NCBI GenBank assembly: GCA_012845835.1
Contig: JABAKD010000109.1
Span: 306,429-370,428, forward strand
Source of the DNA: Undaria pinnatifida
Lineage: Eukaryota; Sar; Phaeophyceae; Laminariales; Alariaceae
Reading direction: 5' to 3'
DNA: 64,000 nt
In this document: piece by piece, positions 10,481 to 21,812 of the stretch
Layout: each line of letters starts with the position of its first letter
How positions within the stretch are numbered: the first letter of the stretch is position 1
Translations under genes and position numbers: made by a program
The notes under the pieces: generated by a model
Seen by the model: only the letters and a program-made list of their open reading frames with translations
What the model was told of the DNA's origin: nothing
Database searches by the model: none

Positions 10481-10483
10481 TCA
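10478..10483 (-). promoter_or_regulatory. Candidate leaky stop codon TGA-CGG between gag and pol
   Basis: The gag stop TGA (10483-10481) is followed by CGG and then 56 further sense codons in the same frame, reaching the pol open frame at 10309. UGA-CGG is a known readthrough context in tobraviruses and other plant viruses. No frameshift is needed to join Gag and Pol here. Confidence 0.7.
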
Positions 10484-11866
10484 GTTGTCTTCGCCACGTG
10501 TGCTGCTCGCCTGGCTCCTGCGGTCGTCTTCAACATCGTCGTCGTCGTCGTCGTCGTCACGGTGGTGGCGGCGGAAACGGCGAGAGCTGCCGCGGGGGGA
10601 ATTCGACCTGTCGCGCTTTGAAACGTGGCGTGACTTAATGTCGCGTGCCTTTTGCAGGCACGTGGACTCCCAGTGCCCTACGGGTTTGTCGCACTTATCA
10701 TAGGTGCAGTGGGGGCGGGGTTTGCGTTGGTTGTTGCTTCGCTGAGTTCCCCGTTGGCGCGGCTGCTGGCGAATGCCTTGCTGCTGACGACCCTGCTGAC
10801 GTTGCTGCCTTCTCGGCGACTGCAACTGACGGACAGCAGTGCGGTTTGGGACGGGCGTAAATGACATGGCGCTTATAGTGGTGGCCCCACCAGTGAGGCG
10901 TGCGGCCTCGTGACGGCGAGCACGCTCGACAGCTTCCTTAAAAGAAGTTACTGGTTTTTCCCCACTTTGCAACAATTGCAATGCGGGTGGCAGACTGTGT
11001 TGCCACAGTGTGACAGTTATCGCTGCCCAAGGCGTACGACCTTTGGCATGACGTTCGACAGCCGATTCGAATCGGGACATAAGCGCGCGGAAACGTAGCG
11101 CAGAGGCGGATACAGTCTCGCCTTTTTCGGTCTTAAAAGTCGCTAGTTTAATGGCGCATTCCTCTACCGAATTAGAGGGCATGAGTATATCGAGAAGAGC
11201 TAATTTGAGCTCCTCCCAGGTGGAAGGAGGGACAAACGAACCGGGATTACTCATGTTCTCGGCATTGACAACGTTGGCACACCCATCAATCCTTCCTGAC
11301 ATTAGTTGTTGGTATAGCGTAAGACAAGGACCATCGCAGATGAGTGACAGATGCTCAAAGGCAAGATTATCCGCGAATTTCTCGTCGTGCGGAGCTACGG
11401 CTTTCGCTCGGAAACCAACAACGAGGCGAAACTGAGACCAGACCTCTGCGACATCAACATCGGCGCTACCAGTTAAGCGCGGTAAGCTACGTACGTCATT
11501 GGGCGTGAAAGTGACAGCTTTCGGTGCGGACAGCACTCCTGCGTACGTGGGAACTGGTTGGACAGGGAGAGGGTTCGAGGGGTCAGTTTCGGACGAAGCG
11601 GCAGACGAACTACCTGAGACACTCATACTTGCCAGTTGTTGAAGCATAGTGTTGTGCTGGTCGGAGAGCTGGTCGATCTCACCGTTCTCCATGCGCTCGA
11701 GTTGGTAGTTGACGATGCGAGCTAGGCGCTCGCGGATGGCGACGATGGGTTCGGGAGAAGTCGGTGCAGGGGTTTCCGATGCACCCCCTTTGTGCTCCAG
11801 GACGCCCTCCGATCGTAGCGGGGTTTTTTCTCCCGCTGCGGGGTCAGCGTATTCTCCAGTTGACAT
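10481..11866 (-). CDS. gag: Gag polyprotein of the LTR element
   Basis: Gag forms the virus-like particle and packages element RNA. ATG at 11866 is the first start after an in-frame TGA in the leader, giving 461 residues; a longer reading would need a TTG start. The middle (about residues 90-320) has the helical, Trp-containing look of retrotransposon capsid, for example VAEVWSQFRLVVGF and STWEELKLALLDIL. A Gln/Arg-rich stretch follows, then a zinc-knuckle-like motif at residues 387-403 spaced CX4C-X5-H-X4C instead of CX2C-X4-H-X4C. The tail is Ser/Arg-rich with eight consecutive Asp. It ends at the TGA discussed for readthrough and is directly upstream of pol in the same frame. Confidence 0.92.
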   Translation of the reverse strand: MSTGEYADPAAGEKTPLRSEGVLEHKGGASETPAPTSPEPIVAIRERLARIVNYQLERMENGEIDQLSDQHNTMLQQLASMSVSGSSSAASSETDPSNPLPVQPVPTYAGVLSAPKAVTFTPNDVRSLPRLTGSADVDVAEVWSQFRLVVGFRAKAVAPHDEKFADNLAFEHLSLICDGPCLTLYQQLMSGRIDGCANVVNAENMSNPGSFVPPSTWEELKLALLDILMPSNSVEECAIKLATFKTEKGETVSASALRFRALMSRFESAVERHAKGRTPWAAITVTLWQHSLPPALQLLQSGEKPVTSFKEAVERARRHEAARLTGGATTISAMSFTPVPNRTAVRQLQSPRRQQRQQGRQQQGIRQQPRQRGTQRSNNQRKPRPHCTYDKCDKPVGHWESTCLQKARDIKSRHVSKRDRSNSPRGSSRRFRRHHRDDDDDDDDVEDDRRSQASSTRGEDN

Positions 11867-11906
11867 CTCCAAAGACTTGGAATCAACACGAACAAGTTGA
11901 TTTTTC

Positions 11907-11924
11907 AACTGCCGTCAGACGCCA
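11907..11924 (-). other. Primer-binding site
   Basis: One base after the 5' LTR the coding strand reads TGGCGTCTGACGGCAG, starting with the TGG that pairs with a tRNA CCA end. The matching tRNA would end in GTCAGACG plus CCA. I could not name that tRNA with confidence. Confidence 0.75.
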
Positions 11925-11925
11925 G

Positions 11926-12413
11926 TAAGATTCGTAGTCAAAACCGTCGGTGGGTCGTGATCCCACTTCTCTCTGCGTGAGCAGAGTGTTCTCACTGTTG
12001 AACTACGACGGCGGAGTGTGAGACAACACGGGCTGATACAGCAGGCCGTTGACAGAGGGAGAGACAGGACAGGTTGAGATGGACTCACTCCCAGAAGTGC
12101 AAGGAGAAGGAGTAGTAGTTGTTGTGTTGATGTGAGAGCGGTGGGCGAGCAGTTGTCGGTGCTCCCTCAGCTCTCGGATAAAAGGAACAATCCAGCGGGA
12201 CCTTCCAACGTCCCGCTGCGGAGAATCCGCTAGGCGGTGTATCCGCCGCGGAGGATCCGTCAGCGGAACGTGGAGGGGAAGGCTCCGTGGCGTGTTCCAG
12301 ACATGACAATCTCCCGTGTTCCCCAAGCGATCCTTCCAGAAACGACGTCTGGAAGGTTGAAGGGGTTTCGACATTTTCCCTAGGCGTGTTGGTTCGGGGA
12401 CATGGTATCCACA
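11926..12413 (-). repeat. 5' LTR (minus-strand element)
   Basis: This is 488 bp and reads the same as 3614-4101. It should hold the promoter and the start of the element RNA. No clear TATA box was seen. Confidence 0.93.
11943..12012 (-). other. tRNA-Asp/Glu-like sequence inside the 5' LTR
   Basis: Same 70-nt fold as at 3631-3700. Here it lies just upstream of the primer-binding site: acceptor end, TTTT, 13 further bases, LTR end, one base, then TGG. Confidence 0.75.
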
Positions 12414-12417
12414 GAAA
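12414..12417. repeat. Right target-site duplication GAAA
   Basis: This follows the right LTR and pairs with 3610-3613. Confidence 0.75.
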
Positions 12418-12955
12418 CATATACCTGGTACAAATCTGGCGCCTATCGGGAAACCACGTATCAGTGTTTTTTCCGATCGTAATAATACATGGATCAGCCT
12501 TGACGGCGATTCAGCAGCCATCGACGTCTAGAAGTATCTTCTGTATTTTCGGTACTTGCGCTTTTTCTTTGTCACGGCACTTGGCTTATCGAGCTATGGT
12601 GGCAAATATGGGCTTGCGACCGCCATTATTTGTTTTGAAGCGCCACAGCCGGGTTACGGTATGGTATGATCATAGCGCAGTATAGCCGTGAGCGCGGCTG
12701 TTGCCCCGGTCGCCACTCATTGAGGTTCACGATATATTATAAAAATTAAAAAACACTCCAGCTACGATATAAATTTTTTTATATTATTTTATATTTTACG
12801 ATATATATATCACATCTCGGTGGTGGTTTTGTCTATAACTCATACTTCCCTTAAAGCTACGACAGATTGCCTCGGGAACATTGGCCTAGTGAGAACCTGC
12901 CATCCATGCAAGTTGGATTAAATCCTTCACTTCAAATCGAACTCCCGCCCAAGGG
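12418..12955. other. Right flank of LTR element, AT-rich
   Basis: It contains TACCTGGTA at 12422 and an AT-rich tract at 12725-12812 that includes AAACACTCCAGCT, a small fragment of the outer end of the foldback-family module. No gene is supported. Confidence 0.5.
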
Positions 12956-12959
12956 GGGT

Positions 12960-13382
12960 GTGCATTTACCCGGGTATTGCCCGTACACGTAACTTCTGTG
13001 AGTTCTGAAGCGCATTTGCACCCGTACCCGGAACTTCTGTAAGTTCTGTACGGCCGTGCAACAATACCCGGAACTTCTTCAAGTTCTGTAAGACTTTCAG
13101 ACCAGTACCCGAACTTATGTTAGTTCTGTAGGATATTCATACCCGTACCTCGAACTTCTGTGAGTTCTGTAAACCCCGTGCTACAATACCGGGGGTACGG
13201 GGTACAGCACCTTTCGTACCCGCCCGGCACGTCTGTGAGTTCTCTACGCCTGTGCCACAATACCCGCAACTTCTGGAAGTTCTGTAACACTTTCATACCT
13301 GTACCCGAAGCTTTCGCAAGTTCTGTAAAACTCCCATACCCGTACCCGGAATCCACAAACCCTACAGAACATAACCTTGCAA
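12960..13382 (+). repeat. Degenerate minisatellite, about 40-bp units, right block
   Basis: Core GAACTTCTGTGAGTTCTGTA-like units alternate between two linker types, one like CCGTGC-ACAAT and one like TTCATACCCGTACC. The end at 13359-13382 is the inverted partner of 2922-2945. Confidence 0.75.
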
Positions 13383-14280
13383 GTTTGATAGTGAGGGTAT
13401 TAGTCCGTTTGACCCCTTTACTTGCGAAACATTAACCAACAGCTTACCCAAACTGAGCCTTATAATAACACCCCCCCTCCTGAAACGGTGGCATAGCAGG
13501 TCAGCCGGGTATACGGGCGGACGTGTCTATATCCAAACGGATTTATTTCCATTGTTTAATCGGGGAGATTATCTTTCAAGTTCGACATGGTGCAATTCGT
13601 AAAAAAATTAAAATTGAGGATGGTGGGATTCAAACACACGAACTAAACGTTCATGGTCTGTCGACGACGCCATTTGTTGAAGAATTAGTGGGGGTTTAAG
13701 TCTGATTGACCAGTTTTAGAAGATTGACCAAGACGAGCTTACAAAAACTATGCTTTGTAACATCTATGATTAGAGAACACCACAACCAACAACAACAATG
13801 ATAATGACATCAACCACATTTGAAGAAGGCCGCAGGTAAGAATCTCCATCTGAGATTTATGGGGAATTGGAACTTACCGGGAAGTGGTCACTCACGCAAA
13901 AGAGCCATGGGGCGCCAGGGCTCCTCGAATGACACATTTATTGCAAGACAAGTATGACTAACGAAGTAACAACGTAATTGAGCGCGTGTACACTGAGCGT
14001 TCCTTTCAAAACAATAACGATTCGCATCCCTCCCTTTCGTTCTCAATGGCGGTGACATTGCATGACCACATTACCTCGCCTGTTGTATTTGGCAATATGT
14101 ATCTTTTTTTTTCCATTAGCGATGTCAGTAAATAATAGTATCTACGTGATTGTACCTATCGATTGAAATATTATTTCTTTCGATCCATTTACAATGACAA
14201 ATTATGAAGCTTTTTACACGTTGTTTACTACACCTAAGAACTGGGTTGCATACTACATGTAACATCAAACCTTCTAGAAT
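13383..14280. other. Unassigned intergenic stretch
   Basis: No gene is supported. On the minus strand near 13630-13675 there is a T-arm-like GTTTGAATCCCACC with a weak box A, which could be an old SINE head. Confidence 0.4.
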
Positions 14281-14289
14281 ATGAAACAT

Positions 14290-15650
14290 TACCAGGCGGG
14301 TGATATAAAGGGGTGTCTTCTTGCTGCAACCGTCAGATTCTTCCCCTTGAAGGGTTTATAGTTTTCGCGCGCACATATTGCAATGCTCGCCTCCCCCCCC
14401 CCCCCCCCCCCCCGATCCCTCTTGTTTAAACGTACCACCTGAAATCAAAATCTGCCAGAGTAGTAAACACTACCAGCCAGCTGATATCATCTCATTATCC
14501 ATCTAGCCATCCATGCCGTGGCTCCAACTCATATCCGCCATCCCCCCCCCCCCCCCCCCCTTTTGTTCCCTGCCCAGTTCGTTCAAACGCCCTACGAACA
14601 ATCAAAATCGGATAGAGTAAAAAACACTTGTAGGCAATTGATATCACGTCATTATCTTTCTCCCCATCCATGACGTAGCTTTCATTTATCCCCCCTCCCC
14701 CGCATCAACGCCCCCTCCTTTCCCACACCCCGCACGATCGACTAGGCCCAGCACCGCGCGTATAGCAAACCACCACATATGTGATTAAAACGCGCGAAAA
14801 AGAGGATCACACACAATGTGGCGACGATCAGTGTCGACCAAATCCTTGATCTCGTAGCTGGAGTGTATTTTAATTTTATATGTGACCTAAACCTCTTGAA
14901 AGCCCTTTCCCCCCCCCCCCCCTCCCCTTTTTTTGTATTTTTTTCCTTGCTTTCTCTTGCTTAGACGCGTCACTTAATAACGAAATCCGCCAGAGTAATA
15001 AACACTTCCAATCCTTGGACATCGCCTCGTTATCGTTTTCAAGCCGTCCATGCCGCTGCTGCAATTCCCACCTACCCCCTCCCCCAACGCCCGCACCTTC
15101 CCCACAACCCGCATCATCGCCTAGACCTAGCACCACGCGTATAGCAAACTTCTACATATATACGACCTCAAGGTCTCCCCCCCCCGCCCCCCCCGCCACA
15201 CCCCCCCCCCCCCCCTCCCCCACAATAAATATTTATAGTTTCCACGCACAAATTGACCTGCCCTACCTGTCCTCTCCCCCCCCTCCTCCCCCTCCCGCCC
15301 CCCCTTTGATCAAAATCTGGCCCCCACGTCCTTAAAAACTCCGCCCTCCCCTCATCGGATATTCGACTTACAAGATTCAATTGATAAACTGATGCATTTC
15401 CTTTGACAGCTGTCAGATTTTGTACTCCTCAAAAACGGGTTTTATAGTTTTCGCGCACAGACTGCCTAACATCACCCTGTTGACCCTGATAGCTACACTG
15501 TAGTTGCAAGGGGACTCACCGCCCTATATCCTCAATGAGGACACACAACCCGTAATACGCGCGATCGGAGTATCACACAGCTTGCAAATACGAGTTTCGA
15601 CAAAATATTCGATCTCACCGCTGGAGTGTATATAAATATTATTGTTTTAT
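14290..15650 (+). mobile_element. Foldback-family element, C-tract interior and right terminal module
   Basis: Three to four diverged units of about 200 bp carry long C runs (for example 14393-14413, 14541-14561, 14909-14923) and shared phrases such as TAAACACT, GATATCA, ATTATC and CCATCCATG. They are followed by the terminal module at 15404-15650, from GACAGCTGTCAGATTTTG to CACCGCTGGAGTGTAT. No intact left inverted partner is visible nearby, so this copy is truncated or rearranged. Frames here are low-complexity Pro-rich artefacts. Confidence 0.7.
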
Positions 15651-16200
15651 TGCGAGACGCCGCCGTACTCGTGAACAGGGCCGTTAAGAGCCACATGTGG
15701 ATGAAGTGAATGAAGGTGGGGAACTCTGAACTCACGGCAAGTCCGTCACCACCGTAACGGGGGAAGAACCTTGTTTCCGTGTCCTGGACCGTGCACTTCG
15801 ATAGTTACTAGCCTTGGTACAAAATGCGGCACACCGCAAGAATGCTGCGGGTGACGACGAACACGGGCCGAAAGGTGCTCCATCCTGGTTACCGAGCGCA
15901 GATACATACGTGATATGCCTAAATAAAAAGGTGTCCGTAAATATATTCTTTTTGGTCGTGGGATGAGCGATGCGATGGGTTCTCAATCACCTAACTGGCC
16001 GACGCTTTTGAATGACCGATCAGTTCGTGTAAAAACTCAAACTTCCTACTGGGTCTACTAGTTCAATATTTCTCCGTCGAAGAAAGTGTGGTCGAAGGAG
16101 CTGATTTTTAATGTGTGTTCGAAGCCCCATAGGGTCTTGGGTAAAAAGTGCCGTTTTCGACTGACAAACACGATTGAAAAAGAAGTGGCCTCGGCACCGC
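15651..16200. other. Unassigned stretch
   Basis: Only short frames are present. A pair of T-arm-like GTTCGAAGCC sequences near 16110 lacks a tRNA fold. Confidence 0.4.
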
Positions 16201-16862
16201 CTACTTCTGACCCCCTGTTGCTATAGTAGGTGCACCAATCCAGAAAAGCGCAGCTATAGTCCACTGTAACAAGACAGAAACACCACACCGGAACCACGCG
16301 CAGTGTTTCAATTGTGCTGCGCTACCCCTCCGCCACGCTCCATCGGTCCCTTGCGCCCGACTGCCGCACTGATTTGGACTTATGCGCTTCGATGAATGCC
16401 ACCATGGCATTGTTGCGTCGTTGTCATTGCGGCGCTCCTCCGCTGCCCTTTTCAGGAGGGGCTTATTCGCGGAAAATATACCGAAAGACGGTGGCATGGC
16501 GCCCCCACACCCCGTCTTCTCGTTATCGCCATCCTCGTCCTCGTCATTGGTGGGGTCCAACTTCCCCCATTCCAGTGCCGTCGGCCAGACCGCGAAGCTT
16601 CGTCGAAACGCTGCTGGCCTTTCACCGTCTGCCAAACCTAAGCCACTTCGAAGGTGGTCCCATCGACGTACTCACGCACGATGATGCCCAGGTTCGCCAG
16701 CAAGTCGACCAACACCGTGTCAGTGGCGGGCAGCCATTGTTCATCTGCTTTGCGCGCGCGTGAGCTCGTGTTGTTGAGCTTTTTCGCCCGCAACTCCACC
16801 ACGGAGTCCTTGGAACCGCCAAGCACGATTTTCTCGCGCGCCGCCGTGAGCGTGGCCTCCAT
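16201..16862 (-). pseudogene. Broken unrecognised reading frame
   Basis: From ATG 16862 a 74-residue frame of natural-looking composition (AAREKIVLGGSKDSVVELRA, LPATDTVLVDLLANLGIIV) ends at TAG near 16638. A second frame in another phase begins at once (ADGERPAAFRRSF, with an acidic NDEDEDGDNE stretch) and runs to 16201. Together they look like one gene fragment with a stop and a shift, or two exons with an unrecognised junction. I recognise no family. Confidence 0.3.
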
Positions 16863-19800
16863 CTCCAGCGGCCGTGGTTAAGGTGTGACCCAGTACCCGG
16901 GTGATAGAGGAATTGTTATGAAACTCTCAATCTGGGGCAGGGGAGTGAAGAGTATGCGTTGGGTAATATCTGCAAGGAAAGAGAACACGATATTGTCAAA
17001 CGACGTGAACAAAGCCAGGCAGAGAAGAAAATCTTTTGACTGGGGAAATCAAACCTGGATAGAGGTGGTGCAGACACGATTCGAAACTGGAATACACGCA
17101 CGATTGCACTGTACACTTGCACAACAACTGTACACTTCAGAGAGTATCTTTGGTCAGCACTCTGACATACTAGGGTGTTCATAAAACAGGCTGTGCTTGG
17201 CTATATTTTCCTGCTTCACGCTTTCTCATACTGATATGAAGAGATAATCGGCGTGCCGCGCACGTGAGGGTGGTGTCCTTAGGTCAGCCGCGCTGTGCCG
17301 GCCATTGTCTTTTGGTTCTTGGCTTGGACCCGCAAGGTAAGGGCCACGATTGTGGTTGACACTATGACGTTGAGCAGCTTCCTTAACAGTAGATCCGAGC
17401 TGACTCAACGCATAAGGCAAAATGCGATTTTACAGCTTGAACGGCCGGAGTGTGGTCTGGTGGCGTGGTATGTCCCGACTGGCGTGGTATGTCCCGACTG
17501 GCACTCTAGGCCGGTACGCCCGGCTGTGCGAGATCTAGGCGGAGGATGTTTGTACAGATGTGGAGCACCAGACCGTCCTTATTCAGGCGGTGGACGGCCC
17601 TGTCGCTTTCGTGAGGCCATCCGTGCGTAGGGCGGTCACCGGCATACTGCGGATTCCCGTTGCTCCAACGGATTTGTACCCCTTTACTCAGCCGGCCGTG
17701 TTGAGGGACATCTGCTGTTGAAATGAATCTGGCCTTGGGTCGAGGACGCAATAAAACTTAGAAATTGCGAGGTGCAAGGGGATCGACAGGTGAGAACCTG
17801 CCTCACTGCGATGCACCCCAGCATGACAAGAAACACCCTTAAACATCGCCCAACGCTATACATCAGGCCCCCAAACGAGCTGTTTATCTCCCAAAGCTGC
17901 CCTGAGGAAACTTTTTGTTGGTTATGAACAACTTTTTTGTGTCATTTTTCCATGAAGGCTAGGTTGGCGTATCGCAGGCCTCTACAAACCTCCAGCTTCG
18001 GCACCGTCTCCTTTGATTGTTTGCGGAACGGCCCAGCTTTTCTTTCGTTTCTTTCCAGCTTGTTATATTTTAGTTAGACGATGAGCACACCCGGCCCCTG
18101 CTGAGCTCAGCTTAACTCACTCCCACTCCGCTCAGCTGATCAGCGCATCGCAGCGCTAGCTCAGCTGCACAGCGCCGTGCGGCGCTGTGCGGTTCCGTGC
18201 CGTGCCGTGAGACGCGGCACTGTGCAGTGGTCTGTCATGCCGCGACGTGCTGTTCTATACTCTTTCGAACTTACCAGAGGTGTCATTCCAACTGTAAAAG
18301 AATTCCGCAGCTTGCAAATGTGAGTGTCGACCCTACATTTGCCACTCTCAGAGCCAGCGTTGTTAGAATAATATTTAGTAGCATACCAAGTACCGGGTAC
18401 CAGTACTACGTCGCCTGGCTTGTACGTACGAAGTTGGTGAATCACGAAAAACCCACTCACAGCTCAGCTCGGTCCACCTGTACTTCAACAGCGTGGCGCA
18501 GTCATATTTGGCGCCGAGCGGTGCCATGCCTTGCCTGGCGATACGGTGCGGTGCCATCCTCAAACTGGCCTTATTTCGTACATACGGTCCCAAGCATCAT
18601 GCGAACCACCAGCTACCAGGTACGGGTATGTACGTGTGTATTCGTCCCTTTGATTTGTTTGGACTTATTCTACCATACAGCGCCCCCACCCAAACAGCGA
18701 CTTCCTTTATCAACATTTTATGGCTGCTCGACGCGAGAAAAGATACTATGAACAAAAAGATACCATAATGAAGTTTTGCACAGGACTGTGGAACGATGAC
18801 GTCGAGGTGGCAAGGTACACCGTACTTCAGTAAATACGGCCGGGAGCTGGTTTGCATACCGGCGATTTCGTTAAAATTATCGGGGCCGATACTGATAAAA
18901 ACGGCTGTTTTTGTATTATTATCTCTTGGTCCCCTCCAGATGTTTTCTTTCATCGCAAGTTTGCCCGCGATCGTAACCCGACGTCGCCAGAAAGTACACG
19001 CCACAACCCAAGGCAATGAGCTCTTCACCCCAGTAACTGCTGGCATTATCAAATCGCTGGCTGCACTAAGTCATGGGACCTCACACAGTTGTACTTTTGT
19101 GCTTGCGCACAAGCGTACAGGGCGGCATCAGCTGCCCCCGTATCGGAGCACGTGTACAAACCGTTCCATTTTTCCAAAACAATCACTTTCCCCCTGTCAG
19201 CACGCAAATGTATATATATATGCTGGAACACCATTGTTAACTAGATATGATGCGGAATCAGTGCGGTCGTCGGTCGTGAGTGGTGCAGTATCGCGATGAT
19301 CATCACACTGCTCTACTCTTTGCATTCTCTGCTGTTCGTATATAGTTGTCTACACAGGAGACGCTTAGTCACAAGCCCAAGATTGACACGAATCTGCTAC
19401 CTGGTAGCTACTGCTCTACAGTTTCCTAATCCGACCATGAGGTAAGAAAACTTCACCATGCGAGTACCTTTCTGTACGACGAGCATCAGTTCGAATCCGC
19501 ATAGGTCAGTGCTGACAACACAGGGGTCTGACGTTCATCCAAACTACACCGTGCGATATAGCCGTGCGATGCCCGATTTCGGACGGAGCCTAACCTAGAT
19601 AAGTGCCGACGGCGATACAGAGCCCTCTAGCCAGGGAAAAACATCGATTCCATACCAACGATAATAGTGATATTGGGACGCGAGCGCGAATCGCGATTGA
19701 TCGTGTTGTTCTTTTAGGGTGAGGGGGGAATTCGTTGTGTCGGATCCCACACGAGGGGAGGGTGCCTTGAAGTTGTTGAATATTTTTTTGTGTATGCGTG

Positions 19801-20825
19801 CATGTGTTTTAGTCAAAATTTGTTTCGGCCACAGCGGTTCCCACTTCACTCAACGTACACGGCACCAATGCCAGTCTCGACTGCTTCAGTGTGTGACCGC
19901 TTTTCCTATGGCCGTGCCAATCTTGTCAGAAGCTTGGGTATTGGTATGGGCGTCGCAAAGACCTGTCAAGCTGATTTGGTCGGTCTTGAGTCCGTTTTTT
20001 GTTGAAATGAATGCTATTATATATATATATATTCTATCTTATTCTCGTTCAATATAATATTCTTTACCCACAAGTACAACCGACCTTACAATGTACCGAA
20101 ATGTGTATACGAAGTACAAGTGGGTGGAGATTGCGACGGTTTTGAGGGTTGGGGGAAATTCGTAGTTAGGGGGTTTCCCGCATTCCACTTATGGGTGACC
20201 CATCTCTGCGTTATCCAAAAACATGGGGTTTGCGATCTATTCAACAACTGTGTAGGAAGGGGAGACTGCCACCAACAGCTCTCTTAATAGTACCGTATAC
20301 GACTGATCTAAGGGTGCGGTAGGGGTTTTCCTATATTCGGGACCTAACCGAGGTTGATCAGCCTAGAAAACGACTTATACATCTGGTGAGAAGTGGGCGT
20401 TGACGTTTTGTTCAGCTCTCAATATCTCATACAGTCTGGCGTAGAGTTGCAAAACCCAATGGCCGGCCTATCGCATAATTGAAGACACACATCAGCGCCC
20501 TGCCCACCCCCGCTAGTGTCTCCTACCTGCTATAATCAAAAATTAGCCTGCAAAATTGATCCATCCAGCCTGCTCATCACACCTCGTAATGATATACCTG
20601 GTACACATATATATATTGATGTATAGACCCAACGGTATGATATAGGATTAGCGCAGCGCAACGAAAAGTTTGAGGGCGGGGCATATCTCCTTCGACAAGT
20701 ACACCCTGCTCAAACAGATAGCCCGTACGTGACCTTCTCCCAGTGCCATTCATCGACAACCAGGCCAATGTTACGATAGAGGTAACATTTATCACGGTTT
20801 TGTCTTCTATACTCTTCACTTGAGG
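16863..20825. other. Long stretch without a supported gene
   Basis: Frames of up to about 184 codons occur (18197-18751 and 18796-19299 on plus, 18597-19052 on minus), but they overlap each other on both strands and match nothing I know. A GTGCC-type simple stretch is at 18165-18235. TACCTGGTA-type motifs occur at 18614, 19398 and 20595. Confidence 0.5.
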
Positions 20826-21005
20826 CACTGTGTACCTCTCGTACACCTCATACACCTCGTATACCTCACACACATCACACATCTCTCATAGACCTCATAC
20901 ACTTCTGACACAACTCTCGCAACACCTCTCACACACCCCTCACACACCTGTCACACACCTGTCACACACCTCTCATACATCTCTCACACACCTCTCATAC
21001 ATCTC
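20826..21005. repeat. CA/CTC-rich minisatellite
   Basis: Degenerate units of about 10 bp of the type CTCACACACC / CTCATACACC. Confidence 0.85.
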
Positions 21006-21797
21006 CACCAACTGATTTGGGGACAAGTGAAAGAGCCAGCCCATCGAAAACATATCCCGTGGCATTCGTGTTGAACGAAACTTTTGCGAAAACATAGACA
21101 AATTTCAGACAAGTTTGGGTGGAGGAGCGGTGTCCTGTTTGATTTGGAACGTCTCAGACCAAACGCGCTCCCTCTACCCTATCACGCGTGATTATGGGCA
21201 CCGTGTCCGTGATGTTTGCACTCGCAGGGGTCGTTCGAGATCACTCACCCAAGTTTCTCGCGCTGCCGCGGTATTGCTGCTGCCGGCATTCTTCGTCTCC
21301 GCCCGGAACCATACAAGTTCTTGGAACCAGCAAAAAACCCGCACAAGTCCAACGGCGGTGGCTCTGGCTTCAGCGTCCGAAGGTGTGGCTCGTCCCAAAT
21401 TTGCTGGTACCGTTGAAATAGTTCCTGGCGGTCATGGTTGATAGTGTAGGTATCTGATGTAATGTTGTTGAAACCGCTGTCGAAGACCGTAGCTCCCTAT
21501 GGTATACGTAAAAGAAACATTGGCACTAGTTCTACAACCCGCAGCGCTGGTGCTCCTCGTATGCCAGTTGGAATACACGGCTTCTACAGGATGAGGACCG
21601 CTTCTGTTTTCTACAGAGTGCGTAATACGCCGTTCCCGGTGCTCAACTCCACGGGTAATCGCCATAGTCGACTTGCGTTGTACAGCATGTAGGCCGGTCG
21701 ACATTATCCACCTGACTCAAAGTATTCATTGCCGTTTCCCGAAGGTTCATCGGGTCAACTAGGGCCGTAAAAATGCTAGGCAAGTATACCTAACTGA
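21006..21797. other. Region upstream of the glycosyltransferase exon
   Basis: It may contain a first exon. A plus-strand frame at 21115-21441 includes a hydrophobic AAAVLLLPAFFVSA preceded by Arg-rich sequence, which would suit a type II membrane anchor, but no convincing splice pair was identified. Confidence 0.25.
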
Positions 21798-21812
21798 CAC
21801 ATACACCCGCCG

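Larger units (their letters stand above)
3614..12413 (-). mobile_element. Ty3/gypsy (chromovirus-like) LTR retrotransposon, 8.8 kb
   Basis: Two 488-bp LTRs (3614-4101 and 11926-12413) enclose, in minus-strand order, a primer-binding site, gag, protease, reverse transcriptase, RNase H, integrase with a C-terminal chromodomain-like segment, a 1.8-kb noncoding tail and a polypurine tract. The domain order PR-RT-RH-IN defines Ty3/gypsy (Metaviridae). I found no difference between the LTRs by eye, which points to recent insertion. Both ends carry GAAA. Gag and Pol lie in one frame split by a TGA, and integrase contains two extra TAA codons, so this copy is probably defective or depends on other copies. 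Neighbouring minisatellite blocks suggest insertion into an older repeat. Confidence 0.96.

Noticed and set aside
10392-11900. Several plus-strand frames opposite gag and pol
   Set aside because: They are antisense shadows of a strongly supported retroelement polyprotein.
12960-13355. Conserved 20-25 bp cores with about 15-bp linkers looking superficially like a CRISPR array
   Set aside because: Cores are degenerate, linkers fall into two related types rather than unique spacers, there are no cas genes and the DNA is eukaryotic.
13630-13675. tRNA gene on minus strand
   Set aside because: Only a T-arm-like stretch; acceptor pairing and box A are poor.
18197-19299. Two plus-strand frames of 184 and 167 codons
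   Set aside because: They overlap a long minus-strand frame, have no recognisable domain and contain simple-sequence stretches.
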